The notes: generated from the letters alone by a model not told the origin. 64,000 nucleotides of DNA from Rhododendron vialii (GCF_030253575.1 NC_080559.1:7840501-7904500); one strand, 5' to 3'; shown: positions 11,407 to 22,862, counted from the first letter of the stretch. Numbers and translations: made by a program.

Positions 11407-14400
11407 TTACATTGAGAACTTCCTTCTTTTCGAAAGATCCCATTTTTTCTGTAATACTGTATGAGCAATATTCCGTTTGCCTTCCCTATTTAGCCCGAAA
11501 AAGACTGTTCGAAAATTAATGGCACTCGGAACAATCCCTCTGTCCAACATTTCAGAAATAAGTTGCAGAGCTTCTTCAGACTTGCCTACTTTACACAGGC
11601 AACTAATGAACATCGAATAAGTTCTAAAATCTGGGAATGGACCGTTCAGCTTTATATCGCGAAAGACATTCCATGCGTCAACAAGCTTTCCGCAGTTCAT
11701 GTACCCGCGTATCAGTGCTGAATAAGTAACAATTGTAGGTTCACAACCCTCCTCTTTCATTTTCTCAAAAATCTCTACAGCTTTATCTATCCGTTTCTCC
11801 TTGAAGAAATGAACTATCAAGGATGTATACACATGGACTGTAGGATTGATGCCAATCTGCCTCATGGATTCCACCTTAGCCAATGCATCTTCCGATCGTT
11901 CCATTCGTAGCAGTCCATGAACAAGACTTCCGTAAGTATACTGAGCGAGGGTATTTTGGTCCGAACCAACTTCATCAACCAATGCCAAAGCTTCCTCTAA
12001 CCTCTGTGACCGACAAAGTGCCCTAACGTACATGGAATAAGTAAGTGGAGAAGTGAAACCAGCTTTTTTAAGCAATTCAAGACACCTTCTTGCATCCAAT
12101 AACTTCCCAACACCACATAAGCAATGAAGGTAAATTTCTATCAATCCTTTATCGGGACTAAATCCCAAGCGTATCATCTCATGGAATGCAGCGATGGCTT
12201 CCTCGACCTTCCTACCTTTTCCCTCACAAAGAGATACAACCAAATACTTGTATGTACTACCGTTCGGTTTACAACCACTGGCTTTCATCTCCCTGAAATT
12301 TTTTAGAGCAATATCTGTCAGACCTGCGCGACCATATTGCATTAGCATGATCGTCCATGTATCTGAGGTTATGGTGCAACCTATTCTTCTCATTTCGTGA
12401 AAGAGGCTTCTCATGTGCTTGAAATCCTTTGATCGCCCTGAGATTTTGATGGCCATGTTGTAAGTATCCGTTGTGTGGTTATAACCAGCTTGCTTTCCTA
12501 CCCATGAGAAAAAATGTAATGCAACATGACTGTACGGCCCACAGTTGTGTAAGATTTCCGAAACAAGTTCAGGGGTGTACTTTATGTCGCATTTTTTCAA
12601 AGCTTCCTGAATTGAACACCAATTTTCCGAGGATGAAAAAATTTGACGAATTCTTTGAATATCATGGTCACTATAAGAACTCGGAAATGACTTGAGCAAG
12701 TGAGGATCTTTCTTCCTTTCTTCTATTTGGTCGGAGTTCAAACTCTTACTCCGGTTACCAATAATACCAATACTATATGTCTTACCTTCTTGAAGATGAA
12801 GTTTAGAAGCTCCTTGCCTCTGCTTTACTTTCTCTAGCTTCTCCATTTCTCCTTTTTTCTCCAAATAAGGTCTAACCAAATGGGATATATCATTTGGAAT
12901 GATGATGTTAGAATCCTGCATTTTGTTTAAAACCTTGACAATTTCCTCAGTTTGCGAAACTTTACAGAGCTCTTTGACGAATACAGTATAAGATTTCTGA
13001 TTAGCCCTAATTCCATTCTCCTCCATACTCTTGAGCACTTCCCATGCTTCGGATATACGGTTTTGGCGAATATGACCAGCAACGATAGCAGTTACTGCCA
13101 CAATATCTAATGGAACTCCTTTTTCCAGCATTTCATGATATATCTCATCAGCCTTTTCAAACTCATTCATTCTGAAGAGGTGTTGCATCAACTCAGTGTA
13201 GGTGGAAGTAGTAGGTGTATGGCCAGAATCTTTCATGCTTTGAAACAGATCAAATGCCTTAGAAAAATCATTTCTTCTCAAAAACCCATTTATAATGAGA
13301 CCGTAAATCGTCCCATCAACAGAATCTCTACTCTTCATGATATCAACAATTTCCAGAGCATCCGTAGTCATATTAGCCCTACATAGTCCTTTCACCAAGG
13401 TCTCAAAAATTTCAGCATCGAGGGTCATATTTTTATGCTTCAAGTCACGAATCAATTCTAAGGCTTCTCTTATTCTCCCTGCAATGCAAAAACTCTTTAG
13501 CAGGCATGCATATGCTTGGTGTTCAGGAATCTCACAATTTTTTGTCATGTCTTCTGCGACCACATAAGCTGCAGCAATGTCTCCAGACCGGGCTAAGCTC
13601 TTTAATAGCAGTTTATACAAACCAACATTCAGATCTATCTCCTTACGTACCATCTCTTTGTAAAATTCCAACGCAATTTCAGCTTTTCCGGCATTACAAA
13701 GCACACGCAACATGTGTTTGTACACCACCGCATCAGGCTCAAGATTGGTTTCCCTCATCTTCTCATAAATCCACAATGTCTTTCCAATCATCTTTGCATT
13801 TCCATAGTGTAAGATGAGAATGGTCCACGTCTTACAATCCTTCGGACATGAGTTCCTCTCCATCTCCTCCACCAACTCTTCGACCAGCCTAAACTCCTTT
13901 GCTTCTCCAGCAATGTAAATCATCGTATTGTATGTTCTAGTCGTATGACGAAACCCATTTTTCGTCTTGACCCAATTGAAAAACCTTCGAGCTAAACACG
14001 GGACTTTGAAGCACCTCTTCAATACTTTCTCCACAACTTCCTCATCAATCTCAAAACCAGCATTTCCCAACTGCTCCTCCAGAGGAACACCACCATTTTC
14101 GCCCCGTACTATCTGTGTTACCTTATGAACTAACGGACTAACAACAAGATCACCCAAATTTCCCAACTGGGTATCTCCCAGAACCAGTGTATTTTCCTTT
14201 TCCATGTCCATACCTTCAGTGGCTTTTCCACAAACACCTGGCACGCTATATGAATGTTCTTCCTTTATCTCAGAGTATCCCAAATGGGTTTCCTCAGTTC
14301 CTAAAATCCCAGTGATTTCATCAAAGAGTGAAGCAAAACTGTTAGTTTCTGACTGGTTTTTCGAGTGGGTGTTTTCGGTTTTCTTGGGATTGTGAAGCTT

Positions 14401-14514
14401 AGATGACTTGGAGTGAACTTGCAGGCAAAAAGATTGCAACTTTGAGAGATGAAAGTGGAGAAGATCATTGGCAGAGTTTGAAATTAAGGGTCGAAGTTTG
14501 AACAAGTACCTCAT
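11407..14514 (-). CDS. Pentatricopeptide repeat protein, mitochondrial type (At5g06400-like)
   Basis: An intronless 1035-codon frame. The open frame extends upstream to 14715, but the preferred start is 14514: it begins MRYLFKLRPLISNS, a basic amphipathic organelle presequence, and gives a length close to the ~1030 residues I recall for Arabidopsis At5g06400; the extra 67 codons are Pro-rich and run into poly-A and AATA repeats. Canonical P-type PPR motifs of about 35 residues occur in two blocks, about residues 194-555 and 684-1021, joined by a charged linker. Each block is introduced by the same kind of sequence (RRFFNWVK...GFRHTT and HFFSWVGK...GYNHTT), so the protein looks like two PPR modules in tandem. 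No E, DYW or SMR domain is visible. PPR proteins bind organellar RNA in sequence-specific fashion; the RNA target here cannot be read. Confidence 0.92.
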   Translation of the reverse strand: MRYLFKLRPLISNSANDLLHFHLSKLQSFCLQVHSKSSKLHNPKKTENTHSKNQSETNSFASLFDEITGILGTEETHLGYSEIKEEHSYSVPGVCGKATEGMDMEKENTLVLGDTQLGNLGDLVVSPLVHKVTQIVRGENGGVPLEEQLGNAGFEIDEEVVEKVLKRCFKVPCLARRFFNWVKTKNGFRHTTRTYNTMIYIAGEAKEFRLVEELVEEMERNSCPKDCKTWTILILHYGNAKMIGKTLWIYEKMRETNLEPDAVVYKHMLRVLCNAGKAEIALEFYKEMVRKEIDLNVGLYKLLLKSLARSGDIAAAYVVAEDMTKNCEIPEHQAYACLLKSFCIAGRIREALELIRDLKHKNMTLDAEIFETLVKGLCRANMTTDALEIVDIMKSRDSVDGTIYGLIINGFLRRNDFSKAFDLFQSMKDSGHTPTTSTYTELMQHLFRMNEFEKADEIYHEMLEKGVPLDIVAVTAIVAGHIRQNRISEAWEVLKSMEENGIRANQKSYTVFVKELCKVSQTEEIVKVLNKMQDSNIIIPNDISHLVRPYLEKKGEMEKLEKVKQRQGASKLHLQEGKTYSIGIIGNRSKSLNSDQIEERKKDPHLLKSFPSSYSDHDIQRIRQIFSSSENWCSIQEALKKCDIKYTPELVSEILHNCGPYSHVALHFFSWVGKQAGYNHTTDTYNMAIKISGRSKDFKHMRSLFHEMRRIGCTITSDTWTIMLMQYGRAGLTDIALKNFREMKASGCKPNGSTYKYLVVSLCEGKGRKVEEAIAAFHEMIRLGFSPDKGLIEIYLHCLCGVGKLLDARRCLELLKKAGFTSPLTYSMYVRALCRSQRLEEALALVDEVGSDQNTLAQYTYGSLVHGLLRMERSEDALAKVESMRQIGINPTVHVYTSLIVHFFKEKRIDKAVEIFEKMKEEGCEPTIVTYSALIRGYMNCGKLVDAWNVFRDIKLNGPFPDFRTYSMFISCLCKVGKSEEALQLISEMLDRGIVPSAINFRTVFFGLNREGKRNIAHTVLQKKWDLSKRRKFSM

Positions 14515-15736
14515 TACCGTTGAACAACTGGGTGGTGGTTCGGTGTCATGTGAGTACTGAGTAGGCTCTCCGGGTATTGCTGTGCCTAGCGACCCGTTTG
14601 GTGGTGGTGGTTTTTCGGTACTCCGAAATACCCGTTTGGTTGTCATGCTAGGCGCGGATAAAAAAAAAAAAATGCTAGTCGCAGATAATAAATAAATAAA
14701 TAGGCTACGTTCCATTAAAATTCTTATATTTTTAAGTATTTATTTTTTGTTTTATTTAAATAAGTAATTCTTTCATAATACATCACTTTTAATTCAAAAA
14801 CAAGTTATTTATTTTTCTTAGCAGAACGGAAAAATGATAAACTTAACTATTGTAGTTCTTCATTATTCAACATTTTTAAGGTTTAAGAGAGACCTCTCAA
14901 GTTCAAGTTTTCAGGAAAGAAATTGTTACCACTAGTCCCATCAACATCATGTTTGTGCTGTAAATCTAAATCATTTACCTCGTAGAGTTTACATGTCAAA
15001 ACTTATGTTCGTTGAATATTAATAAATATATTTTCATAACCTACATTTTTATTTTATTTTTGAAAAGATTTTGCTCAGGAACATTGGATCAAATTCATTT
15101 TTTCAACGAAAAAAGGTTTTGAAAAGTTATTTATCGATATTAAGTTATTTATCTAATGGACATAATTTTAGGAAATTGATTTTCTCACTCCTCTTTTTGT
15201 TAATGTCACTCCGCTTCTGTTACGAAACAAATCATCTAATAAATACACAAAGGGAAATGACATTAACAAAAAAAAAAAGTAAGTGACCAAATCACTCCCC
15301 TAATTTTATGGGGCAATTAGAATTAGATCGTCAAAACGGACCCGACACAAGCACGAGCCTGTAAATGGACAAATTGCGCTCTGCAGTTGGGCTTCGTTGT
15401 CGCTCTCAATTATCGCTCTACGCTCGCGCTCACAAATTTTGAATGTTTGTAAGGTTTTTTAAATGGACAAATTGCACTCCACAGTTGGGCTTCGCTGCCG
15501 CTCTCAATTTTTGTGAGCGCGGGCGCTCGCACTCACAAATTTTAGATGTTGGTGAGGTTTTCTTGACAGACAGGCGCTTTCACGTTCTCGCTCTCGATAC
15601 CGCACACGTACTTGCTAGTTGGGTTGCCCAACCGACAAGCCACCTCCAATTTATTTAAAGATTTCATTCGTGCATCTCCCTCGCTTCACATCATCCAGAT
15701 TCTCCCAGAAGAAAACCAAAAAAAAAAAGCAGTAAA
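14515..15736. other. Divergent intergenic region between the PPR gene and the fra a 1-associated gene
   Basis: It should hold both promoters, since the genes are transcribed away from each other. It is AT-rich with A-tracts and AATA repeats at 14660-14700. A two-copy tandem duplication lies at 15364-15560. Confidence 0.5.
15364..15560 (+). repeat. Tandem duplication of a ~98-bp unit upstream of the fra a 1-associated gene
   Basis: Unit 1 (15364-15461) and unit 2 (15462-15560) both start ATGGACAAATTGC and share AGTTGGGCTTCG, CGCTCTCAATT and CTCACAAATTTT. The middle parts differ. It lies 180 bp before the start codon, in the promoter region. Confidence 0.85.
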
Positions 15737-18700
15737 ATGGGTTGGGTGTGGTCCGACGAAGCAGACGACGGCCACGGCGGCGCTGTAAAATCCGACAACA
15801 ACGCAGACCCTAGATCCAGCGACCGCTGCTCTACGAGAAAGATCGTCAAATCGCAGTGCAGGACCGAAGAAGTCGAGCCAGGGAAGTTCGTCAGGAAGTG
15901 CGAGAAGAGCGAGGAGATCCTCAGGGACTGCCTCGGAAGGTATTCATTGCCATCTCTCTCTCCCTTGCTCTTTTCAATTTATATTCAATTTTGGCTTTCA
16001 TTTATTTGGGTTTTTTTTTCCTTCCCAATTTGAGATTTTTGTGTATAGTATCCCTTGATTGATTGTTAAATTAGAATTGCAGCCCCAAGGTCTTGGGGCT
16101 AGTCAGGCTGGTTGGTGAGTTTGCCCCCCACATAATTTACCAGAGTTCAATTCTTGACGTCAAGCCGCAGCAAAAAAGTAATTTCTTTTGAATTTCTAGT
16201 CTCAGTGCGAATGGCCTCTGCCTTTGACCGGACCTGGAAGGTGATTAGTTGTAAGTGCACGTAAGTTAGCCCATGAAGCCCAGAAACCCCTGACCATAGA
16301 ACCCATAAAAGAATATTGGGGGGCTGCGGGTATGTCTGTTACGGACAGTTTGGATGATGGGAATTTTGAGGAGGAATCGGAACGTGACCATATAGAGACA
16401 AGCCTAATTCTTTAATAATTGGGAAACGAGGGTGGGTCCATGCCCCATGGGCCCCTCCCTCGGTCCACCCCTGCCTGTACTTATCAGCAAATATTTGGGG
16501 GTTGGTATCCGTATCGTATAACTTAAAAAAACATCTTATAATATAATAAATAATATTTTATAAATTTCCAGATTAAGTGGAATGTGATCCCACCCCTGCC
16601 CCATGGTAATCTATAAAAAGGGAAGTGGAAGAAATGCAGTGCGCTCATCAGTAGAACATTCTAAACATATTCGCTGGAATCTTTGTATTATTCATTTTAA
16701 AGATAAAATGAAATCAATATTTTCAATCTAATGTGTGGGACGGTTAGAAGGTTGAGGATCTTCAACCAGGTGGTGTTGGGTAAGCATTGTTGAGAAAGTG
16801 GCTTCAGAGATTTGCATCCTAGAGGTAGAGATGGTGGAGACTAGTGATGTGGTGACTACAAATCATGGGAGTAGTTCAGGTTAGTGGACTTTTTACGGCG
16901 GTGGTCATTTCATGTCGGTAGGGTTTTCAAAGGGCATTGTGTGGGGTTAGGGGTATGTTGTTTGTCATACTAAAGTGGGGGTCAGTGGCTCAACTTGTTG
17001 GAGTGGTGTGGTGACCGCAAAGCATGGGAGTAGTTCAGGTGAGTAGCTTCTTTGACTATGGCGATGGTCATTCCTTGTTGGTAGGGTATTCGAACTTCGA
17101 AGAGCATTATGTGGGGTTCGGGATATGCTGTTTGTGATACTTGAGTGGTGGTAGGTGGCTCAACTTTTGGGATTATATGTGCTGTGGGGGTAGCACCGGA
17201 GCAGGATGTTGTGCCCTGTTAGGTGGCTCGCAATAGGGGCTCCTCAGAAGATTGCCTTTAGTGAGTAGGTGGAATAAGGTGCAGTATATTAATCTTTGAA
17301 AGAGGGCGCAAGATTGGAACGTGGAGGGTTATGGCCCGTAATGGATACCTTATAGGGAATATAAGGGACTGGGAAAAGAGAAAAGTTTATGCTGTGGAGT
17401 CTCCATTCATCTGCATCACTCTAGGTGAAGTCCTTTATGTAATGTCAAGTGGAGGTGATGTCTCTACATTCCTTTGATGGTGATTTGGGGTATGTATGCC
17501 CCGTCCAAGGTAGCATTATTTGTGTATTGTGCAGCTTAAGTAAGGATGCTGATGATTGATAACTTGATTCGCAAAAGGAAGTTTTTAGTTAATTGGGGAT
17601 CTCTGTGCAAGAGGCATGCAAGATGGTGTCGGTGACAAATGTGTTATGGATTGCTTTTTGGGGAGAACCAATGTTGTTTGTTAAGAAGGACGGATCAGTG
17701 AGACTGCGTATCGAACGCTGAGGGTTGCAAGTGCAACCCCATGCATATTTGTGAAGAACAAGCCATGTTTATGCGGCCCTTGTTTTCAGTTACATATAGC
17801 TTATTGGGCTTAAAATCTGAACAAACATAGGTTAGCAGTTGTACTTCAAGTAGGTAGGATGTTCTGTTTCCAACTTATTTTGATTTTTCCATCTAAAAAT
17901 CTTAAAAGCTAGGTTTTAGATGCTTTCTTTAAGATCCAGATGTTTCAAAAATAAGTTTGAATCCCGGTGGAATCAAACAGGTCCGATGTTTGGTTATTGG
18001 ATGTAGGCACCTCACCATCTTCTTTAGCATTTTCAGTTCAGGTCTCAGCCACTATGTTATATGAACTCTTTTAACCTGTGCAAGTAACCGTGTCGGACCT
18101 CCAACACTTGGGTAAGGGAATGAGATACTCAGATCTGACATTCGTCTGCCAAAGCAATAAGTATATGTAAGAATTTACAGTACCATGTACTTTTTAAGCA
18201 TAAAATACGCGTTGCGAGGTGAATGTCACTATATATCACCTTTTTAACGCAATTCAGTTGAGAAATATAAAATCATGTTATGGAAAATTAAATTAGTATT
18301 CACCATCTCTTCTCCTTGGAAACTTGAATAAGATGGATTTGGCGTGAACACTTTCCTGCACCCAACTCACTTAACCAAGTACATGTAACATAGTCCATCA
18401 GGTGGTTTTGTTCTTTTTTGCCCGCTTTGTTGTTGCTGCTGCTAAGATGGAGGGAAGGAATTCCCAGTTCAGGGGAGTATGGTCTAGGTCCAACTGTCAA
18501 AGGCATCTTATGAACATTAAGGCAGTGAAGAATAATTTGGCAAAAGTCCTTGAGTTTGCCCTAGATTTTTCATTTTGAACAAGTGTGGTCTGTTTTGCCT
18601 GTTTAATATTTTTTTATGTCAAGAGAATGAAGAGGAAAATTTTGCAGCATCATATCTTTTATTCTTTACCAAATAAGTGACTTTTTCTGTCTTCATGTGA

Positions 18701-20818
18701 TTCTGTTTTCTATCACAGGAAGTGCAGGGAAAAATAAACTTCCACGTTAAGGATGGATGAGTTTTTTTTTTTTTTGCATCTCAAGTGGCTCACTCGATAA
18801 TAAAAAAAATATCTAATCAATTTATCCATAGTAACTTCGGGATTCTACTGTGCGAGTTGACTCTATGAGCTGCTGAGATACTGGCATTCACACTTCAATA
18901 TGCATTGGAACCAATGAAGTATCAACAAACGCCATATCTAGGTTGACACGCGACACACCGAGGACATGTCAAAATATGTATTTGACACCCCACATTGCGT
19001 GTGCATTGTATTTAATATTCATAGGTGGGACACACTGGGGGCACGGCACATGGGTACAGGGCAGGGACCAGGGTGACTTTTGTAAATTTTAAAAGCTTTT
19101 TCCCTCATAAATATTTACTACTTGAAAAGTATTGGGCAAAAGGTGCAATTCAAAAAATATGTGATGCATATAGGCATATAACATCAGTCGATAATGCATT
19201 CTATTGGAGTGCTAAACTAAATATGTGGTGGTTATATGGTAGGTTTGCATAATCGGAAAAATGATTAAAAACCTGCGGTGTTGCGTCTGTGTCCATATCC
19301 ATGGTACATATATTAGGACTGTGCTCCAACTCTTTGTCAAGTTTACAGTCTTTGGACTGCCATACCAGTTTTGATATGATCTGCATCTAGGTCCATTCCC
19401 ATCCTAAGAAACACAGACACACCTATTAGCCTCACGTACTCTGTCTCAGATGGCATGAGACACTTCAGGCACGTGTTTGACATACCAAAATATGTGTTCG
19501 ATTTTCTTTATCAGACACATTGGGAACATGCTAGGACAGATTGGGGACACATCAGGAATTTAAATGCATTTTTAACGAAGTTTGGGTGGAGTCAAAATTG
19601 TTGTGGATGCTTAGTTCATGAATACATATTTAGTACACACTTACGTTTGGATTTTTTGTTGTTTTGGTAGATATAATGCTTTTTTATTCTTATATGTACT
19701 AGTAAGATACACCATACATCCTTGCTATATCAAAAAAGGGGAGGTGCGACTGAATCTTTCATTGCCTCTATCTGGCGGACATGGACTTCATAACTATTTC
19801 AAGTTTGTCCTTATACGTGGCCTAGAGCTGCGAAGAAGGAAAACCAAACCATTGCATCTTTAAATTAGAAATAGCCTACCCCATGAATTGCTTTTTCCCA
19901 ACTTTTTTTGATTTGGGACAGCTATGAAGCTTTTATACTGTCTACATAAACCTGATACTCTTTGGCTCGTGATGTGGGACCAGTGAACCTATCATAAGGA
20001 TAAGGTAATAAGTGATAACTCGTACAACGTAAGGAGTGATAGAGTGACAAACATAAATACTTCAAGCAGATGATTATGTAGTTTGCATGTGCAGAGCACT
20101 TGCCGTGCACACTATTTTAAATAACATACAGTTGGCGTGTGTTGTAAAGTCATGCGTTGGGCTAGTCCATATGGGGCTAAGCCCCGGCTTTGATTGGGCC
20201 CCTCTCTAGTGGACAGGAGATAGTACCTTGGATTTCATGTCCCCAGCGTGGCCCTGTCTGAATTCTGGGCATATGTTGTATCCGGTGTCCATGTCCGTGT
20301 TCTGTGTGCATAACCTTGCTTCTTAGCTCTCATCTACAGATGTTTTGGAGTGATATGGGAGTTTTTAATGTCCGTGGCGTGCATAATTTTTTCTTAAATT
20401 GTGAATTTGTTCCCAACGAGTATTATTTATGTTATTCAGGCCCTCTGAAGTGGTGCAATCCAACAAAGAATTCACCGAAGAAGATGTATCAGAGCAGATG
20501 AAGAAAGGATCCTTCCCTCCGGAGTCATCTGATCTTGTGGCGCCATTCGACTTCCCTGGTCTGCGCAGCGACATCGAAGCGATGGAACGTAACCTCTTTG
20601 GCGGCCTTGGCCGTTTCTTTGAAGCAGCAGAAGAAATGAGGAATGGGTTCTTCGGTGCATTTGGTTCTCCACAGCCATATGATAGAGATTCTTTATCTTC
20701 TTCATCCAGTAGGCGTGGAATACCTGTTGAAGAGCATCAGTCCAAAGAAGCTCCTCCTAAACTTAAGAATCCCGAATCTGGACATGTCGATCTTTCTGCG
20801 TTGGCTAGAGATGTTTGA
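15737..20818 (+). CDS. fra a 1-/Mal d 1-associated-type protein
   Basis: Two exons, 15737-15939 and 20440-20818 (193 codons plus stop). The GT at 15940 and the AG at 20438-20439 restore the frame through an Arg codon. The product begins MGWVWSDEADDG and contains the conserved block SQCRTEEVEPGKFVRKCEKS followed by the continuation RPSEVVQSN at the exon junction, which I recognise from plant proteins annotated as fra a 1-associated or Mal d 1-associated; their molecular role is not established. A second conserved part is LRSDIEAMERNLFGGLGRFF (about residues 113-132), and the C-terminus is Ser-rich and acidic. No signal peptide or membrane segment is seen. The 4.5 kb intron is filled with SINE, LINE and other repeats; a TATA-like TTTATTTAAAG lies about 85 bases before the ATG. 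Confidence 0.9.
16078..16315 (+). mobile_element. tRNA-derived SINE-like element
   Basis: A box A-like GGCTAGTCAGGCTGGTTGGT is followed after ~35 bases by a box B-like AGTTCAATTCTTG, and the 3' body ends with GATTAGTTGTAAGTGCACGTAAG before TAGCCC. The 3' body resembles 22863-23010 and 44338-44475. This matches an Au-type plant SINE; target duplications could not be read. Confidence 0.5.
16840..17170 (+). repeat. Two-copy tandem duplication (~160-bp unit)
   Basis: GTGGTGACYRCAAAKCATGG and GGGAGTAGTTCAGGT occur at about 16850 and 17010, and both units end with GTGGCTCAACTT. The block lies next to the LINE relic and is probably part of a decayed retroelement. Confidence 0.75.
17480..17725 (+). 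pseudogene. Retroelement relic: LINE zinc-knuckle (zf-RVT) remnant next to a Ty3-gypsy-like RT scrap
   Basis: In two adjacent frames, 17486-17539 reads WGMYAPSKVALFVYCAA and 17546-17623 reads MIDNLIRKRKFLVNWGSLCK, which is the usual layout of the zf-RVT region at the C-terminus of plant LINE ORF2 (W..K.PSKVAFF.W.AA...T.DNL.+R). About 45 bases further, 17668-17721 reads PMLFVKKDGSVRLRIE, like the start of a Ty3-gypsy reverse transcriptase. Frameshifts and stops show it is dead. Confidence 0.55.
18930..20290. repeat. Decayed dispersed repeats with GACACGTG/GGGGACACA motifs in the large intron
   Basis: Two related stretches (about 18950-19110 and 19455-19575) share ACATGT.AAAATATGT.TT.GA followed by CACACTGGGGGCAC or CACATTGGGAACATG-type sequence. 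They look like copies of one old element. No coding frame is kept. Confidence 0.4.
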
Positions 20819-21871
20819 AGAAAAAGGCAGTTGAGAATGGTCACTCTACCCTTCTGGTGGTTTGCCGTTGAATTAACGGTTGACCTTTGTTATCATGCTC
20901 TTCGATGTGAATACCCTTTACAATAAAAACCATGTGTCCTAGGAAAAGCTTCTGAAACTTTTGACTATGTTGCCCCTTAGTAGATGGTTTTGTGCTGCAG
21001 TTTCAGGGCATAGGTTTTTTTTTCCCTGTTTCTACTAAAACTTTTTTACCCTATAAAATGGTTTTGTTTGTTATTATTGGATCTCGAAATTGGTACAGTA
21101 TTTGGTATTACGCTGATGCGTGATTGTTGCTTGTATGAATTCGCGGAACGCTGACACAAGATATAGTGGGTACGTATGCGAACACAAAAAACACATGGAC
21201 GCCCAATTTACGCCCTCACCAAACCTACCAAACCTAGTTTACGTTTTTGTTGTGATGAAGAAGGATGCAGGAGAAATATAAGTTGTTTATGTATCGTGCC
21301 GGCTATTACGCAATGGAATTTTAGACCTCCGATATCATTATATACTTGTGTATGCGGTTCGATATCGAGATTTAAAACTCAGGCTATCGATATTAGGGCC
21401 TCACATTTTTGCGCCGATATTCCATCATGGGGACTGAACCAGGATTTTGTGAACGTGGGGCTAAACTATGAACAACAAGATTTTGAAATTTCAAGGTTTG
21501 GAAATTTAATAGTTTGTTCGGTTTATGTTTTGGGGGATGTTTTTTTTGGGTAATGTGTGGAGATATATAGAAAGAGAAATGAGATAATAATTGAACGAAA
21601 AACATACGGGAGACCATGTTCAAAGGAAAAAATTCGGTTCTGGAACTCAAAACGAACATATTCTTAAAGTATTTAAATGTCTAGATAACATCCAATACAA
21701 AATTCAATATCAATGTGTTCTTAACAAACAAAAAAATTACTAATATTAATAATAATAAAAAATTTAAAAAAATTCCGAAACAACGCGGGGCGTGGCCCTC
21801 ATAAGCCTTAACATGGATCCGTCATTGCATTCCATAACTAATCATGATCGAAAAATTCTCGATTTTTCATC
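20819..21871. other. 3' region of the fra a 1-associated gene and intergenic DNA
   Basis: AATAAA at about 20920 can serve as the polyadenylation signal of the upstream gene. Beyond 21060 nothing is recognised; the ORF at 21176-21553 has no family resemblance. Confidence 0.4.
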
Positions 21872-22094
21872 GAGAATTTTTCGGGTGCCGGATGTGTACC
21901 ATGTCACCCAGCTGACGTGGTACCCGAGCAACACATCCAAGCCGTCACCCGGATTGAACCACTCTCTCTCTTCTTATCCCAACACTCTCTCTCTTGTTTC
22001 TCTCTCCAAATCCGAACAGTCCAAAATTGAAATGGACTGTCAAGATTCGCCGAGCGAGCACCACGTATACCTGCTCGGCACTGAAAATCTTCTC
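21872..22094. mobile_element. MULE-type MITE, copy 1 (GGTGCCGG family)
   Basis: The left end GAGAATTTTTCGGGTGCCGG and the right end, whose complement reads GAGAAGATTTTCAGTGCCGAGC, match the family termini seen at 22332, 49948 and 58621. The interior is CT-rich as in copy 3. The left flank forms a small palindrome with the end (21850-21880), and no clean target duplication is visible. Confidence 0.75.
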
Positions 22095-22331
22095 GGACTG
22101 ATGACTAGTCCACATTACGGTTCTTGGTTTCCACCATGATAGACTATTGCCTGTAGCTTTCAGTTCAGAAGAATTCCAAGTCTCCGCCATGATAGATCCT
22201 GTGTAATCGAAAAAAGTCGGTACACTTTTTGGGCAATTCTTGCTTTAATCTTTTGATTGGGTAACATTTGGGCAACTTTTTTGCACTGTTTTGCTTTTGC
22301 CCAAAGTAGTAGTGGCGCACATGCTGTTAAG

Positions 22332-22598
22332 GAGAAAAAATTTCGGTGCCAGGTGGGTACGGCTGACGTGGTGTCCGTTCGGCGCATTCAAGCCGATCAA
22401 AAGTATTTTAAAGGATTTGGATTAAAAACAATCTATTAACCGTACTTAAAAACAATCTATTAATGGTACCATTAATAAATTGTTTAACGGTACCGTTAAT
22501 AGATTGTTTTTAATCCGAATCCTCCAAAACACTTTTGGACGGTTCGAATGAACCGAACGGCACCACATGATACCCACCCGGCACTGAAAAAATTCCTC
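22332..22598. mobile_element. MULE-type MITE, copy 2, nearly complete palindrome
   Basis: The termini are GAGAAAAAATTTCGGTGCC and, complemented from the right, GAGGAATTTTTTCAGTGCC. Most of the element folds on itself, with the centre near 22465. The flanking 9-mers GCTGTTAAG (22323-22331) and ACAGTTAAG (22599-22607) agree at 7 of 9 positions, fitting a decayed 9-bp target-site duplication. Confidence 0.85.
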
Positions 22599-22862
22599 AC
22601 AGTTAAGGGGAAATGCGAAACTCACGGGCATAGTGAATTAATCGTTTTTTTTCATTTTGATTGTCAAATCAAGATGGTGTGCTGTAGATAATGGAAATGG
22701 ATTGCTTCAACCATTTGCAAGGGGTTGGTCTTTCCCACTATGGGAGGACATCTTTTTCACATTGTAATGGTCGTCGTGACAAGAAAACCAAATAGGTTAA
22801 TCCACACTCCGCGTTTTTTATCAAGTTGGTATGAAAAAGTTAATAAAAGTGTTTGTCTTCCT

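Noticed and set aside
16078-16160. Possible functional tRNA gene
   Set aside because: Only box A- and box B-like sequences are present; no cloverleaf with acceptor stem can be drawn, so a SINE is the better reading.
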